Below are positions 38,990 through 48,088 of a stretch of DNA of 64,000 bases, piece by piece. The DNA comes from Paenibacillus sp. FSL H7-0331 (GTDB lineage Bacteria > Bacillota > Bacilli > Paenibacillales > NBRC-103111). Each line of letters opens with the position of its first letter. Positions within the stretch are counted from its first letter, which is position 1. The position numbers and the translations under genes were made by a program. The notes beneath the pieces were generated by a model. That model was not told the origin of the DNA and did not search any database. It worked only from the letters and a program-made list of their open reading frames with translations. The DNA lies in contig NZ_MRTH01000020.1 of assembly GCF_001956045.1 (NCBI RefSeq), forward strand, positions 62,001 to 126,000, read 5' to 3'.

Positions 38990-39820
38990 GTGAAGCATAT
39001 TTTCGAAAAATATATGATTTATTTGTTGATGATCATATTTACAATTTTCTTTTTATTCCCTATATATTGGGCCATTACCATGTCTTTTAAAACACCGGGA
39101 CAAATTTTCGTAACCCCTCCAGAGTTTTTTCCCTCAAGCTTTCATTTGGACAATTATGTGGATATATTTTCAAAAGGAGGGGCTGGCATCTATTTCTTGA
39201 ATAGTTTGATTGTCTCCATCATAACCACAGTCGTGGCGGTATTGTTTGCAACGATGGCGGGTTACGGGTTTTCAAGGTATAAGTTCAAAGGAAAGTATAC
39301 TGCATTATACACAGTCATCATTGTTCGAATGATTCCCGGTCTTGTATATACGATTCCTTTCTATATTATTTACCAGAATTTGGGTCTTCTAAATTCTTTG
39401 ACTGGTTTAGTAATCAGTTACATTACATTTTCGTTGCCGTTGGCAATTTGGTTGTTCATGGGATTTTATGACCAAATTCCAACTGAAGTATTTGAGTCTG
39501 CGATCATTGACGGGTGTAACGATTACGGTGTATTTAGGCATATTGCGATCAAACTCGTTTTACCAGGGATTGTGGTAGCCTCAATCTTGATTTTCCTTGG
39601 TGCTTGGAATGAATTCGGTCTTGCTCTGGTTTTATTGTTTACTGATGCTAAGAAAACATTGCCTATCGGAATCAATGGTCTCATCGTCTATCAAGAGGAT
39701 ACACCCTTTGGCTCACTTGCCGCAGCTGGAACGATTGCTATGCTTCCTGCTATCATTTTGTCATTAACGACTCAGAAATTTATCGTTCGCGGGTTAACGG
39801 ACGGTGCGGTTAAAGGTTGA
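38990..39820 (+). CDS. CUT1 sugar ABC transporter permease (MalG/UgpE type)
   Basis: A 276-residue six-TM subunit with the EAA loop ESAIIDGCNDYGVFRHIAIKLVLP and the ending FIVRGLTDGAVKG typical of MalG-group permeases. The start is GTG 38990, preceded by GGGGGTG. It pairs with the permease at 36911 and the lipoprotein at 39908. Confidence 0.88.
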   Translation: MKHIFEKYMIYLLMIIFTIFFLFPIYWAITMSFKTPGQIFVTPPEFFPSSFHLDNYVDIFSKGGAGIYFLNSLIVSIITTVVAVLFATMAGYGFSRYKFKGKYTALYTVIIVRMIPGLVYTIPFYIIYQNLGLLNSLTGLVISYITFSLPLAIWLFMGFYDQIPTEVFESAIIDGCNDYGVFRHIAIKLVLPGIVVASILIFLGAWNEFGLALVLLFTDAKKTLPIGINGLIVYQEDTPFGSLAAAGTIAMLPAIILSLTTQKFIVRGLTDGAVKG

Positions 39821-39907
39821 TGACCATTTGTACTTTTCCACAACCAACGTTTGTCAAGTTTCTGGAGCTCATTCACCAGAATTTACAAAATAAAGGGAGG
39901 AATTTAA

Positions 39908-41347
39908 ATGTCAAAAGGTATCAAATGCTCGTTAATTTTCATTTTGGCTATCGCTTTATTGATCTCCGGATGCAGCGGAAATACTCAACAGGTCATGGAC
40001 AGCAAAGCGAATCAAGGGGCTGCTCCTGCTGCTGCTTTGAAAGAGCTTCCCCAGCCGTACGGTATCCAGTTGAAGGATATGGATGGTGGCAGCACCTTGA
40101 AAGGACAGTATAAAGGCAGAAAAATTACTTTGGCGGTTTCAAGCGGAAGTTTTGAAAACGCAATCAAGGCTGTTGCCCCATATTTTGAACAGGTTTCCGG
40201 CGCAAAAGTAGAAGTGCAAAGTATTCCGGGAGATAACTTGATGGATAAAGTTCAATTGGATCTAAACTCCAGTCATATTTACGATGTTGTCATTACGCCG
40301 ATCGCCTTTATCCATGGCTTCGCCGAAGGGAATCAATTGAAAAACCTCCAGCCGTTCGTTGATAATCACAGTATCGCAAGTCCTAATTTGGATATGGCTG
40401 ATTTCATTCCAAGCCTATTGGATATCTATGGAAAGTATAAAGGGAAACTCGTCGCGTTTCCGTACAAACCGGATGTTCAATTATTCTTCTATCGAAAGGA
40501 TTTGTTTGAAGATCCCAAAATTAAGGCCGCCTACAAAGAAAAAACCGGGAACGAGCTAAAAGTTCCCGAAACTCCGGAAGAGTTTGTACAAACAGCAAAA
40601 TTTTTTACCAAAAGCCTGAATCCCGATTCTCCAGTGACCTATGGATACAGCACTATGGCATCCAAAGGAAGAAGTCGTTGGTTGTGGGTAAACCGTCTAG
40701 CCTATTACGGTGGCAATAATGTAGATGGGAACTTCAAACCTGCCTTTAACAATAAAGCCGGTTTGGAAGCTATGAACATTATGTTGGAGCTTCAGAAAAC
40801 TGCACCGAAAGAATTGCTGCAATTTGGATGGGATGAGGCCAATAACTTCTTTGCCACGGGTGAAGTTGCCATGATGGAACAGTGGCCTGGATTGTTTTCC
40901 GTTATCCAAGGCGATAAATCCAAAGTTAAGGATAAAGTTGGATTTGCCGTAACTCCCGGTCAAGCACCTACTCTTGGCGGTTGGGCGATATCGATGGCGG
41001 AAACATCAAAGGAGGCAGAATTAGCTTACAAATTTATCGAATATGTGACATCCAAAGATGCGGAACTGTTGAAAATGAAAGATACGATGGATCCGACACG
41101 AAAATCAAATTATGAAAGACAAGAAGTAAGGGACTCCCAACCATTCTACCCAGCATTATTGAATTCATTAAAAGCGGCAAAAATACTTGCCGATACGGAC
41201 GTTCCCTTTATTTCTGCCAAGTTAAATGATATTCAGGAAGTGGCAACTCAGAGTGTTTTGAACGGTCAAACGACGCGGGAAGAAGCATTACAATCCATGG
41301 CTAAAAGTTTCGAAACCGAAATCGGTAAATTGAAATTGGCAAAGTAA
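39908..41347 (+). CDS. extracellular sugar-binding lipoprotein (cluster C)
   Basis: A 479-residue type-1 extracellular binding protein with the lipobox LISGC (Cys22). The mature protein shows the SBP landmarks ITLAVSSGSFENAIKAVAPYFEQ (in part), VVITPIAFIHGFAEG, LVAFPYKPDVQLFFYRKDLF and a late GEVAMMEQWPG. AAAGGGAGG precedes ATG 39908. It should bind the saccharide imported by the split permease pair. A hairpin (41366-41406) separates it from the GH43 gene and could lower downstream expression. Confidence 0.88.
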   Translation: MSKGIKCSLIFILAIALLISGCSGNTQQVMDSKANQGAAPAAALKELPQPYGIQLKDMDGGSTLKGQYKGRKITLAVSSGSFENAIKAVAPYFEQVSGAKVEVQSIPGDNLMDKVQLDLNSSHIYDVVITPIAFIHGFAEGNQLKNLQPFVDNHSIASPNLDMADFIPSLLDIYGKYKGKLVAFPYKPDVQLFFYRKDLFEDPKIKAAYKEKTGNELKVPETPEEFVQTAKFFTKSLNPDSPVTYGYSTMASKGRSRWLWVNRLAYYGGNNVDGNFKPAFNNKAGLEAMNIMLELQKTAPKELLQFGWDEANNFFATGEVAMMEQWPGLFSVIQGDKSKVKDKVGFAVTPGQAPTLGGWAISMAETSKEAELAYKFIEYVTSKDAELLKMKDTMDPTRKSNYERQEVRDSQPFYPALLNSLKAAKILADTDVPFISAKLNDIQEVATQSVLNGQTTREEALQSMAKSFETEIGKLKLAK

Positions 41348-41365
41348 CAGCGGATTTATGGATCG

Positions 41366-41406
41366 ACAGGCAAAGACTTCTACAGCACGCAGTGATCTTT
41401 GCCTGT
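41366..41406 (+). terminator. intercistronic hairpin after the binding-protein gene
   Basis: A perfect 11-bp stem, ACAGGCAAAGA and TCTTTGCCTGT, with a 19-nt loop. No T run follows, so it may act as a partial terminator or an mRNA 3'-end stabiliser that keeps the binding protein in excess. Its stem is almost the same as that of the terminator at 4631. Confidence 0.5.
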
Positions 41407-41447
41407 AGACTAAATGAACTTCAAATATTATAGAGGAGTGGTAGGGT

Positions 41448-42395
41448 ATGGGCAAAACTTTTATGAATCCATTACTCGAGAACGGCGCGGACCCTTGGAT
41501 GTATAAACACGAAGACGGAACCTATTATTTGATGGTTACAAGACAAGGTCGACTGGATCTATGGAAATCTGACAATATGACGAATATCGCCAGCGGTAAC
41601 CAAAAGACAATCTGGACCCCGGAGGAAACAGGCAGCAATAGCAAGAATCTTTGGGCTCCTGAAATTCATTATATTAACAAAAAGTGGTATATTTACTATA
41701 CAGCGAATGATGGAGGAGGGGACAGTACTCGAAAAATATTCGTCCTTGAAAATGAAGAAGAAGACCCTTTTGAAGGAACATGGATGGATAAAGGCTCAAT
41801 TATTACAGAGTATGCAGGCTTGGATGGTACGGTATTTGAACATAGGGGAGAGCTTTATTTCCTGTATGCGGGCTACGGTCATTTCCCGGAATATGGGTCT
41901 GCGATTTATATTGCAAAAATGGCCAATCCTTGGACAATAGAAGGAGAAAACGTCCTGCTCAGTAAACCGACGGACCCATGGGAAATGCAGGGTGGTATGG
42001 CGATTAATGAAGGACCAGCAATTTTGAGAGGCTATGGGAAGATTTTTCTTGTGTTCTCGGCAAGCACTTGTTGGTCTGATGACTATTCACTAGGTATGCT
42101 GACGTGCTCCGAACAGGATGATGTGATGAATCCGAAATCCTGGATAAAGACTCCAAATCCAGTATTCCACAAGAGCTTGGAAAACCAGGTGTTCGGTCCC
42201 GGGCATAATAGTTTTGTTAAATCACCTGATGATAAGGAATATTGGATAGTCTACCACGCGATTCCAGTTTCGGGTGCAGGAAGTGCACATCGCAGTACTA
42301 GAGCACAAAAATTCGGATGGGATGATCAAGGTAATCCTGATTTCGGAATTCCGGTCCCGATCCATGTGCAAATTGATGTGCCTTCCGGCGAGTAA
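41448..42395 (+). CDS. GH43-family glycoside hydrolase
   Basis: A 315-residue five-bladed beta-propeller glycosidase without a signal peptide, so it is cytosolic. The three GH43 acidic residues are visible: base Asp15 in NGADPWMYKH, pKa modulator Asp126 in GLDGTVFEH and acid Glu188 in NEGPAILR. Blade repeats such as WAPEIHYINKKWYIYY are typical. The family contains arabinofuranosidases, xylosidases and arabinanases; the NPLLENGADPW start resembles the group of exo-acting arabinan-related enzymes. It follows the cluster C binding protein by 100 bp, with GAGGAGTGG before ATG 41448, and would split the imported oligosaccharide. Confidence 0.88.
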   Translation: MGKTFMNPLLENGADPWMYKHEDGTYYLMVTRQGRLDLWKSDNMTNIASGNQKTIWTPEETGSNSKNLWAPEIHYINKKWYIYYTANDGGGDSTRKIFVLENEEEDPFEGTWMDKGSIITEYAGLDGTVFEHRGELYFLYAGYGHFPEYGSAIYIAKMANPWTIEGENVLLSKPTDPWEMQGGMAINEGPAILRGYGKIFLVFSASTCWSDDYSLGMLTCSEQDDVMNPKSWIKTPNPVFHKSLENQVFGPGHNSFVKSPDDKEYWIVYHAIPVSGAGSAHRSTRAQKFGWDDQGNPDFGIPVPIHVQIDVPSGE

Positions 42396-42502
42396 CGTAA
42401 CAGGACCAACACCATTTTGGAGCAATTTGTCTGGGACCAAGCCTTGTTTTGGTTCCGATCAATCGACTAGAAATCGTTAAATTGAGATGGGAGAGAGATA
42501 AA

Positions 42503-43333
42503 ATGATGCGTTTGGCGATAATTGGTGATTTGCATTTTTTTGATAATAAATTTGTACAAGGAAATGAAGAACTGTTATTGGCTAAAGAAAGTTTCTATGA
42601 GAGATATTTGCAAAAGTTCTTCGAAATTGAAGCCGACTTGCACATCTCCCTTGGTGATTTGACCCACATGGGATGGGAGGAAGAATTTGAAAGCGTTTAT
42701 CAACATATTCGTAACTCCGGTATATCTTTTCGCCATATATTAGGAAACCACGATGCTTATGAATTACCTAAAACTAAAATTCAATCATTGATTGCTAATC
42801 CATTGAATGATGTATTTGAAACCGAAGAGGCCCTATTCGTGTTTGTTGATTCGACTAGAGAAATGGACCCGAAAGATTATAGCGGTCATCTTAATGCGGA
42901 CCAATTGGAATGGTTGGAGGCACAAATGCTCGTTTCTCCATCAAAGCCAATTTTAGTTTTTGCCCATCATCCCCTATATAACACGACAACCGGGTCAACG
43001 GATGAAAAAATGCATATTGATCCGACCATTGATATGCGTGCAATATTACGAAAAAGACAAGGAAACTGTTTTTACTTCAACGGCCACAATCACATACACT
43101 CCATTGTAAGAGAAGAACAATGGAACTTTATTCAAACTGCAGCAGGCATGTGTCATCCTTCCATACGCATCGTGGAAATCGATAAGTCTGAAGTTCGAAC
43201 CCGCATAGTAGCCATCGAGGATAAAGAATTATTAGAAGCTGCGCAGATTCTATATGATAAGTTACCTCAATATCATCGGCCATTACATGCATATGGGCAA
43301 AATGCGGATCGGGATCAAATCATATTGTTGTAA
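42503..43333 (+). CDS. calcineurin-like metallophosphoesterase
   Basis: A 276-residue cytosolic phosphoesterase with all five motif blocks: GDLHFF (Asp9, His11), SLGDLTHMG, LGNHDAYE, FAHHPLY and NGHNHIHS. These hold two metal ions and hydrolyse phosphomono- or diesters. It resembles the CpdA/GpdQ branch. It begins about 100 bp after the GH43 gene; GGGAGAG precedes ATG 42503, and an upstream in-frame ATG at 42449 has no ribosome site. Its place at the end of a sugar-import operon suggests it removes phosphate from, or opens a phosphodiester in, the imported compound. That substrate is inference. Confidence 0.82.
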   Translation: MMRLAIIGDLHFFDNKFVQGNEELLLAKESFYERYLQKFFEIEADLHISLGDLTHMGWEEEFESVYQHIRNSGISFRHILGNHDAYELPKTKIQSLIANPLNDVFETEEALFVFVDSTREMDPKDYSGHLNADQLEWLEAQMLVSPSKPILVFAHHPLYNTTTGSTDEKMHIDPTIDMRAILRKRQGNCFYFNGHNHIHSIVREEQWNFIQTAAGMCHPSIRIVEIDKSEVRTRIVAIEDKELLEAAQILYDKLPQYHRPLHAYGQNADRDQIILL

Positions 43334-43371
43334 AACCGTTAAGTCATCTTGATTTACCGTAGAGAGTGTTG

Positions 43372-43412
43372 CCACTCTTATTTCCTTACAGGGAAAAGGG
43401 GTGGTTTTTTTT
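43372..43412 (+). terminator. rho-independent terminator of cluster C
   Basis: CCACTCTTATTTCC pairs with GGGAAAAGGGGTGG (several G-U pairs), followed by eight T. It ends the metallophosphoesterase transcript. Confidence 0.85.
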
Positions 43413-43632
43413 CCTGCGGAAAGTTAACAGTTCATTTTGTTAATGATTAATGATTAATGATTTATTTTGTTGTTTGTTGGTTTTTATCAATTGTTAATAA
43501 AGTGAAAATATGCAGTGAATGATCGGATTTTGATTTCAGTACACGAAAAACTTATTTTAGAAAGATAAAAACCAAGTAACATCAATTTACAACAAATATC
43601 GAAGATATATGATCATAAACGACAAATAAACG

Positions 43633-43661
43633 TTGACAAACGAAAGTTATAGTGCGAAAAT
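43633..43661 (+). promoter_or_regulatory. cluster D importer promoter (twin of the one at 50129)
   Basis: TTGACA (43633-43638), a 17-bp spacer ending in TGC, and GAAAAT (43656-43661) form an extended -10 promoter. The promoter at 50129-50157 has the same hexamers, spacing, TGC extension and flanks (AAACG before, AATAA after). Co-regulation of the importer and catabolic operons is the natural reading. Confidence 0.75.
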
Positions 43662-43879
43662 AATAACTATAATCTTAGCTTTAACTAATGATTGCAGCAT
43701 GAGAAGGCATCCATAGTCTGGTTAGAGTCTTTATTGTATACGCATTCAATAATGCGGTTAGCCGGTATCTTAGTTTCGTGTATATCAGGAGGTGTGCTTG
43801 ATTATAAGAGTGTTGAAGCTTGGCGATTGAAAAAGGGAGCTGTTTTGAATTGTTGTAAAGAAAAGGAGAGGGATTTCTC

Positions 43880-44932
43880 TTGGCATCCATAGAGTTCGTG
43901 AAGGTAACCAAATCGTTTGATAAGCAGGATGTTATAAAAGATTTGGATTTAAAGATTGAAGACGGGAAGTTTACGGTTCTGGTTGGTCCGTCAGGCTGCG
44001 GGAAGACGACACTTCTTCGTATGATTGCCGGTATTGATCCTCAGACCTCTGGTTCGGTGCTTATAAACGGAAAGGATGTCACACGAATTGCACCCGGTCA
44101 AAGAGGAGTAGCTATGGTATTCCAAAACTATGCCATTTACCCCACGATGTCTGTAAGGGAGAATATTGAGTTTGGACTAAAAAACAATAAGGTGGGTAAA
44201 GAGGAAAGAACCCAACTCGTGGAGAGTATCAGTACTACAGTTGGTTTGAATAACTACCTTGACCGTAAACCGTCCACCTTATCCGGCGGACAACGCCAGC
44301 GCGTCGCATTGGCACGTGCCATGGTTAAGAAGCCTTCCGTGTTTCTGATGGATGAGCCGTTGTCCAATCTGGATGCCAAGCTCAGAGGGCAGATGCGTAT
44401 CGAATTGATCGAGCTGCACAAGAAATTAGGTACCACCTTCGTATATGTAACGCACGATCAAGTGGAAGCGATGTCTATGGCTGACACGATTGTTTTAATG
44501 AACCAGGGACTGATACAACAAGAGGCTCCACCGGATATTATTTATCGTCAGCCCAACAATTTGTTCGCAGCACAGTTTATCGGCGTCCCGCCAATGAATG
44601 TGGGTAACTTGAATGTGGACGGAGTGAAGTTTGGTTTCCGACCGGAGAGTACGGAAGTATCCAATGAGCCTCTCGACCATCATTATTCTCTCCGTGGAGT
44701 AATTGCTACAAGGGAGATGCTTGGATCCGAAACGCTGTATCAAATAAAAACCAAAGAGCATTCCTTCATGGTCAAGTGCGTCGAAGACCGCTTTAGCGTC
44801 GATCAAGAGGTATACTTGGGAGTTCAGGCATCCAAGTTGTTTTTTTTCGGAGCCGATGAAAACCGTATTCTTGAGAAGCATAGCCGTTTTCCTGACTACT
44901 TGGAGGCGCTGAAAGGGCAGCGGCATGGATAA
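43880..44932 (+). CDS. sugar ABC transporter ATPase (UgpC/MalK/MsmK family)
   Basis: A 350-residue ATPase of the CUT1 class. Walker A is GPSGCGKTT (36-44), the signature LSGGQRQRVALARA (134-147) and Walker B VFLMDEP (154-160); THDQVEAM is the H-loop. The C-terminal 110 residues form the shorter TOBE regulatory domain. The start is TTG 43880, preceded by AAGGAGAGG. It overlaps the permease gene by 8 bp. Unlike clusters A-C, this importer carries its own ATPase, so it may also energise them. Confidence 0.93.
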   Translation: MASIEFVKVTKSFDKQDVIKDLDLKIEDGKFTVLVGPSGCGKTTLLRMIAGIDPQTSGSVLINGKDVTRIAPGQRGVAMVFQNYAIYPTMSVRENIEFGLKNNKVGKEERTQLVESISTTVGLNNYLDRKPSTLSGGQRQRVALARAMVKKPSVFLMDEPLSNLDAKLRGQMRIELIELHKKLGTTFVYVTHDQVEAMSMADTIVLMNQGLIQQEAPPDIIYRQPNNLFAAQFIGVPPMNVGNLNVDGVKFGFRPESTEVSNEPLDHHYSLRGVIATREMLGSETLYQIKTKEHSFMVKCVEDRFSVDQEVYLGVQASKLFFFGADENRILEKHSRFPDYLEALKGQRHG

Positions 44933-45803
44933 TAGAACATTATGGGAAAGGCTTCGTCCGTATCTATTGGTTACTCCTGCTATGATAGGTATTTGTCTTT
45001 TTATTATGTATCCTGTTGTTTATTTAGTTTATTTAAGCTTTTATAAATACAACCTGTTGAACAAAGCGAAAAGTAAATACATCGGATTTGATAACTTTAA
45101 ACAAATTTTTACTCGGGAAGATTTTTACCAGGCGCTGATGAATACGGTATTTTACACAGTCGGTGTAGTCGTATTCACCTTGCTGTTATCCCTGCTCATT
45201 GCTTTATGGTTGAATAAAAAGAAACGGTTCAATGCTATTGTTCAAGCAGGTATATTCACACCGCACATCATTTCTATTGTATCCATTGCGCTGGTGTGGC
45301 TGTGGATTATGGAACCAAGTCAAGGTTTACTGAATTTTGTGTTCAAAGCGATAGGGCTGCCACCTTCCCAATGGCTGCAGAGCTCGAGTACAGCACTTAT
45401 TTCGGTCATTATCGTATCTGTGTGGCATGGCATAGGCTACTACACGTTGATCATTATTGCTGCGCTGCAAAGCATACCTCCAACTATCTATGAAGCGGCA
45501 GCGCTAGATAATGCCAGCCGGTTCAAAGTGTTCTACAAGATAACGATACCACTTATATCACCACAGCTGTTTTTCATCCTGCTCATTATGACAATCGGCT
45601 CCTTTAAAGTGTTTGATACCGTTCAAGTTATGACGGGCGGAGGTCCAAATAACGCAACAAGTACTCTCGTTTACTACATTTATGAATATCGAACAACGAA
45701 TATTGGTTACTCAGCTGCTACAGGTGTAGTTCTTATGGCTATCATCGGGATTTTAACCGTTATCTACTTCCGGGTGCTTTCCAAAAAGGTGCATTACCAA
45801 TAA
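44925..45803 (+). CDS. CUT1 sugar/polyol ABC transporter permease (UgpA/MalF type)
   Basis: A 292-residue protein with six membrane segments; the EAA loop is EAAALDNASRFKVFYKITIP, and VMTGGGPNNATSTLVYYIY is the conserved MalF-group segment. It overlaps the ATPase gene by 8 bp and is followed 36 bp later by its partner permease. Confidence 0.9.
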   Translation: MDNRTLWERLRPYLLVTPAMIGICLFIMYPVVYLVYLSFYKYNLLNKAKSKYIGFDNFKQIFTREDFYQALMNTVFYTVGVVVFTLLLSLLIALWLNKKKRFNAIVQAGIFTPHIISIVSIALVWLWIMEPSQGLLNFVFKAIGLPPSQWLQSSSTALISVIIVSVWHGIGYYTLIIIAALQSIPPTIYEAAALDNASRFKVFYKITIPLISPQLFFILLIMTIGSFKVFDTVQVMTGGGPNNATSTLVYYIYEYRTTNIGYSAATGVVLMAIIGILTVIYFRVLSKKVHYQ

Positions 45804-45839
45804 GCCGCTTACATAACCAAGAAAAAGGGGAATTCGTAC

Positions 45840-46670
45840 TTGAAGACATATGAATTCAAATATTGGACGATATTGGAAATTATATTGAAAGCGGCCGTGT
45901 TAATGGTGTTTATTGTCCCATTTCTATGGATGATTTCAACGTCGCTGCAAACGTTTGAGGAGACCATGACTTTCCCGCCTACGATTATTCCGGTGATGCC
46001 TCAATGGGTCAATTTTGTAGACGCCATGAAAGCAGGGCCATTTCTGACGTATGGAATCAATTCTGTCATCATTACGGTCTCGATTATTGTGATTCAATTA
46101 GCCGTAATGATCCCGGCAGCCTACTCATTTGCCAAATATAAATTTGCAGGGAAAAATATACTGTTCGGCATGGTTTTACTGGCTTTCATGGTTCCTGGAC
46201 AGGTTACTTTTATTCCTATCTATTTAATGATGGCGGATTGGGGAATCGGCAAGACGCTGCTGCCACAAATTATTCCTTTTATGTCCAGCGCCTTCGGAAT
46301 CTTCCTCATGCGTCAATATTTTATGCAAATACCGCAAGAAATTATCGAAGCAGCGAAGCTGGATAATGCAAGTGAGTTTAAGATTGTATGGAACATTATG
46401 ATTCCGATGTCAAAGTCGGCGTTGGCAACCATCGCGCTGTTCAGTTTTGTCAGTCATTGGAACGATTATTTCTGGCCGTTGATTATGACAGATTCGGCTT
46501 CAATCCGCCCTCTGACTATAGGTATTGCCATGCTCCGAATGACCGAAGGGATCAGTAACTGGAATATTATCATGGCTGGAAACGTTGTTTTGGTTGTTCC
46601 TATTCTTATTGTGTATCTGTTCTGCTACAAGCAAATTGTTAAAGCTTTTGTTTACTCTGGCATTAAGTAG
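45840..46670 (+). CDS. CUT1 sugar/polyol ABC transporter permease (UgpE/MalG type)
   Basis: A 276-residue six-TM subunit with the EAA loop EAAKLDNASEFKIVWNIMIP. The start is TTG 45840, with AAAAGGGGAA upstream. It lies between its partner permease and the binding lipoprotein, which begins 55 bp after its stop. The ending FVYSGIK matches UgpE-like proteins. Confidence 0.9.
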   Translation: MKTYEFKYWTILEIILKAAVLMVFIVPFLWMISTSLQTFEETMTFPPTIIPVMPQWVNFVDAMKAGPFLTYGINSVIITVSIIVIQLAVMIPAAYSFAKYKFAGKNILFGMVLLAFMVPGQVTFIPIYLMMADWGIGKTLLPQIIPFMSSAFGIFLMRQYFMQIPQEIIEAAKLDNASEFKIVWNIMIPMSKSALATIALFSFVSHWNDYFWPLIMTDSASIRPLTIGIAMLRMTEGISNWNIIMAGNVVLVVPILIVYLFCYKQIVKAFVYSGIK

Positions 46671-46725
46671 CAGGTTGGTTTCTATTAGATCAAATATGAG
46701 ACAAAGAAACTGGAGGAATTTCAAA

Positions 46726-48069
46726 ATGAGGAATAAGTTAAGTGTAATGATGACAGTACCGGTAGTACTGAGTCTGTTAGCAGGCTGCTCCGGAGGTACA
46801 CCGCAAGTGAATGAAACCAAGCCGGCTTCCACGCCAGCAGGTACTCAAAAACCAGCTGAAACCGCTAAGGTACCAGAGCCTGCCAAGACTGGAAAGACGA
46901 CCGTTCAGTTCTGGCACTCCCTAGGCGGGAAAAATTTGGAGTATATGGATGGCTTAATCAAACGCTTCAATGAGAGTCATAAAGATATTGAGGTTGTGGG
47001 TACATACCAAGGTAGTTATGATGAAACCGTAACCAAGCTTCAGCAAGCCATTGCTGCTAAGAAAGGACCGGATATTACCATGCTGGAGCGTGCATATGTA
47101 GAGTTTTTTGCAGATGCAGATGTGCTCGAAGACCTTAACCCGTATCTCAAGAGCTCCAATTTGAGCGAAGATATTTTTGTGCCTGGATTTATGGGACATT
47201 CGACCTTTAATAAAAAGCTGGTTTCACTTCCGTTAAATCGTTCGACTCCGATCATGCATATTAATAAAACATTGCTGGATGAGAAAGGGCTCGCCATTCC
47301 GACTACTTGGGATGAATTGCAGAAAGTATCCGAAGCATTGGTCGTCAAAGAAAATGGGCAGTACAAACGGTATGGTATGACGATGCCGTATGATACTTGG
47401 TATCCTATAGCCATGATTTCTCAAGCCGGAGGAAAGTTCTTCAGTGACGATAAGAAAACGGTTGGTTTTGTAGATAACGGGGTTGGACTGAGAATGTTCA
47501 AATTCTTGAAGGATCTTCAAAGCACAGGTGCGTTATACTATCCTCCTGCCAAAGATTCCGGTGAAATTACAAATCAAATGTTCATTGACGGTAAAGTGGG
47601 TGTTTTCTATCAATCAACAGGCAACATCGGCAGCTTCAGTGGTATCGTTAAGTTTAACTATGTAACCGCATTCTTGCCTAAGGACAAAGTATTCGCTAAC
47701 CCGACCGGCGGAGCAAACGTAGCTATGCTGTCATCTGCTGCCGATAAAAAAGCGGCTTGGGAGTTTATGCGCTGGATGGAAACGGATCCGCAGGGAGGCT
47801 TGCAGTTCATTTTGCAATCCGGGTACCTACCGTTTACAAAAGCTATGGTTGAGTCTAAAGAAATTAAAGAATTGTGGGCAAAGGAGCCCAATCGTAAAAC
47901 TGCTTACGACCAGCTTCAATATGCGGTTGATACGAACAAGAGTGTTGCTTGGCCTGAGGTAAATAAGGAATTCTTATCAGCAAGTGAAGCGATAATGTAT
48001 GACAGTAAAGATATACAAACAACATTGTCGTCCTTTAAGAAAGAAACCGATAGAATTCTGTCGAAATAA
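46726..48069 (+). CDS. extracellular solute-binding lipoprotein (UgpB-like)
   Basis: A 447-residue binding protein with the lipobox LLAGC (Cys21), then a Pro/Ala/Thr/Lys-rich linker to about residue 60. The fold begins TVQFWHSLGGKNLEYMDGLIKRFN (in part), close to UgpB proteins that bind glycerol 3-phosphate or glycerophosphodiesters. GGAGGAAT precedes ATG 46726; the open frame reaches back to 46585 inside the permease gene without a ribosome site. A phosphodiesterase gene follows 19 bp later, which supports a phosphodiester-type or polyol ligand. Confidence 0.88.
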   Translation: MRNKLSVMMTVPVVLSLLAGCSGGTPQVNETKPASTPAGTQKPAETAKVPEPAKTGKTTVQFWHSLGGKNLEYMDGLIKRFNESHKDIEVVGTYQGSYDETVTKLQQAIAAKKGPDITMLERAYVEFFADADVLEDLNPYLKSSNLSEDIFVPGFMGHSTFNKKLVSLPLNRSTPIMHINKTLLDEKGLAIPTTWDELQKVSEALVVKENGQYKRYGMTMPYDTWYPIAMISQAGGKFFSDDKKTVGFVDNGVGLRMFKFLKDLQSTGALYYPPAKDSGEITNQMFIDGKVGVFYQSTGNIGSFSGIVKFNYVTAFLPKDKVFANPTGGANVAMLSSAADKKAAWEFMRWMETDPQGGLQFILQSGYLPFTKAMVESKEIKELWAKEPNRKTAYDQLQYAVDTNKSVAWPEVNKEFLSASEAIMYDSKDIQTTLSSFKKETDRILSK

Positions 48070-48088
48070 ACGTGGGGAGCGGACTTTC

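Larger units (their letters stand above)
43334..43879 (+). other. regulatory intergenic region between clusters C and D
   Basis: No gene is supported. From left to right it holds the cluster C terminator, three tandem copies of TAATGAT (43441-43461), an AT-rich block (about 43461-43497) similar to one upstream of the dehydrogenase gene at 50217, and the cluster D promoter. The roughly 210-nt leader contains a 66-codon open frame (43692-43892) without a ribosome site and overlapping the ATPase start, which I do not count as a gene. Confidence 0.6.

Noticed and set aside
39817..40113. 98-codon plus-strand frame overlapping the end of the MalG-type permease and the start of the binding protein
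   Set aside because: Overlaps two real genes in a different frame; no motif.
43441..43461. Short tandem repeats considered as a CRISPR remnant
   Set aside because: Unit of 7 bp without spacers; no cas genes; CRISPR repeats are 23-40 bp and separated by unique spacers.
43692..43892. 66-codon open frame in the leader of the cluster D ATPase gene
   Set aside because: No ribosome site, overlaps the ATPase start in another frame, and matches no known leader peptide pattern.
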